Origin: Streptomyces luteogriseus
Lineage (GTDB): Bacteria; Actinomycetota; Actinomycetes; Streptomycetales; Streptomycetaceae
DNA: 64,000 bases
Direction: 5' to 3'
Assembly: GCF_014205055.1 (NCBI RefSeq)
Contig: NZ_JACHMS010000001.1
Location: forward strand, 3,472,001-3,536,000
Below, one piece after another: positions 63,235 to 64,000 of this stretch. Each line of letters opens with the position of its first letter. Positions within the stretch are counted from its first letter, which is position 1. The notes under the pieces were generated by a model. The model had not been told where the DNA came from, ran no database searches, and saw only the letters and a program-made list of their open reading frames with translations. The position numbers and the translations under genes are program-made.

Positions 63235-64000
63235 TTACCCGTCCTGTTCCTCATTCACATAGACGCGAGGAACACGCGTTCCGATCCGGGTCACGATCTC
63301 GTAGGCGATGGTTCCGGCCGCCTGGGCCCAGTCCTCCGCGGTGGGCTCGCCCCGGTCGCCGGGCCCGAAGAGGACCGCCTCGGCCCCCGCCGCGGGCTCG
63401 TCGCCCCCCAGGTCCACCACGAACTGGTCCATGGCGACCCGCCCGGCGATCGTGCGCCATTTGCCCTCGACCAGGACCGGCCCGGCCGAGGAGGCGTGCC
63501 GCGGGATGCCGTCCGCGTAGCCCAGCGGCACCAGGCCGAGGGTGGTCGCGCCGGGTGTCACATAGCGATGGCCGTAGCTGACGCCGTGCCCGCCCGGTAC
63601 GTGCTTGACCAGGGCCAGCGAGGCGGACAGCGTCATCACGGGGCGCAGCCCGAAGTCGGCCGGGGTGCCCAGCTCGGGGCTGGGCGAGATGCCGTAGGTG
63701 GCGATGCCGGTGCGGACCAGGTCGAAGTGGCTCCCGGGGAGCGTGAGCGTGGCCGGCGAGTTGGCGATGTGCCGGACCTCGGGCCGTACGCCCTGTCTCT
63801 CGGCGTACGCGACCATCTCGCGGAACACGCCCAGCTGGGCGGCGATGGAGGGATGCCCGGGCTCGTCGGCGCAGGCGAAGTGCGACCACAGCCCCGTGAC
63901 CCGCAGCAGCCCCTCGGCCTCGGCCCGCAGCGCCGCGCCGACGAGCGCGGCCCAGTCGTCCCCGGGCTGGCACCCGTTGCGCCCCAGTCCCGTGTCCGCC
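63235..64000 (-). CDS. alr: Alanine racemase, partial (5' end beyond the right edge)
   Basis: This PLP enzyme interconverts L- and D-Ala for peptidoglycan. The visible C-terminal 254 residues begin ADTGLGRNG and include VTGLWSHFACADEP (PLP barrel), HIANSPATLTLP, RTGIATYGISPSPE and the C-terminal catalytic Tyr in VSYGHRYVTPGATTLGLVPLGYADG. The catalytic Lys lies in the missing N-terminal part. Confidence 0.95.
   Translation of the reverse strand, partial: ADTGLGRNGCQPGDDWAALVGAALRAEAEGLLRVTGLWSHFACADEPGHPSIAAQLGVFREMVAYAERQGVRPEVRHIANSPATLTLPGSHFDLVRTGIATYGISPSPELGTPADFGLRPVMTLSASLALVKHVPGGHGVSYGHRYVTPGATTLGLVPLGYADGIPRHASSAGPVLVEGKWRTIAGRVAMDQFVVDLGGDEPAAGAEAVLFGPGDRGEPTAEDWAQAAGTIAYEIVTRIGTRVPRVYVNEEQDG

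Overview
The window is chromosomal DNA from a Streptomyces-like actinomycete. Four things support this: very high G+C with strong third-position bias, many GTG starts, developmental regulators that match BldM and WhiD almost residue for residue, and a core gene order typical of Actinobacteria. Reading right to left (mostly minus strand), that core is alr, an alpha/beta hydrolase, tsaE, tsaB, rimI, tsaD, groES, groEL1, whiD, bldM, a SigD-type sigma factor, guaB, guaB3, a cholesterol-oxidase-like GMC enzyme and guaA. As I recall, the same order exists around Rv3423c-Rv3396c in Mycobacterium tuberculosis, so this is an ancient syntenic block into which Streptomyces-specific genes have been inserted.

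Region by region. 1-6.2 kb: a response regulator (cut by the left edge) and its PspC-domain histidine kinase, divergent from a second PspC/LiaF-like membrane protein, then a DoxX protein, a large membrane protein and a broken DUF4429 gene. 6.2-13.4 kb: a class II aldolase, a PPOX flavoprotein, guaA, a chorismate mutase gene preceded by a probable leaderless Phe/Tyr leader peptide and attenuator, a solo tnpB element inserted into the 3' end of the chorismate mutase gene, a membrane protein and a frameshifted SUKH gene. 13.6-18.2 kb: a sortase-anchored (LAETG) surface protein, the GMC oxidoreductase and a succinate-semialdehyde dehydrogenase. 18.3-30.0 kb: six consecutive Hanks-type Ser/Thr protein kinase genes. 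Four keep the catalytic residues and two are pseudokinases by sequence. Five of the six carry an extracytoplasmic domain of one apparent family instead of PASTA repeats.

30.2-40 kb: a serine beta-lactamase-like protein, glycerol-3-phosphate dehydrogenase, a UDP-sugar dehydrogenase homologue that has lost its catalytic residues, GuaB3 and GuaB, the ECF sigma factor (SigD/ShbA type), BldM and WhiD. 40-45.6 kb: LysR, MOSC, SDR and SnoaL-type genes, then a two-domain nuclease-like gene split by an in-frame TGA. 45.7-48 kb: the groES-groEL1 operon under two CIRCE operators. 48-54 kb: two overlapping polysaccharide-deacetylase lipoproteins, a THUMP-like methyltransferase, an ECF42-type sigma factor with its DGPF/YCII partner, and an LCP protein. 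54.3-57.8 kb: a LacI regulator divergent from a GH3 glycosidase with a readable promoter and operator repeats. 57.8-64 kb: the t6A/RimI operon (tsaB-rimI-tsaD plus a small gene), an L,D-transpeptidase-like protein without the catalytic cysteine, a 55-residue microprotein behind an iron box, tsaE, a hydrolase and alr (cut by the right edge).

The genes are mostly housekeeping (GTP supply, tRNA t6A, protein folding, D-Ala supply) mixed with envelope and signalling functions. No rRNA, tRNA, CRISPR array, prophage or biosynthetic cluster was seen. The most unusual signals are the kinase/pseudokinase array, the attenuator-chorismate mutase-tnpB junction, the catalytically stripped UDP-sugar dehydrogenase and the iron-box microprotein.
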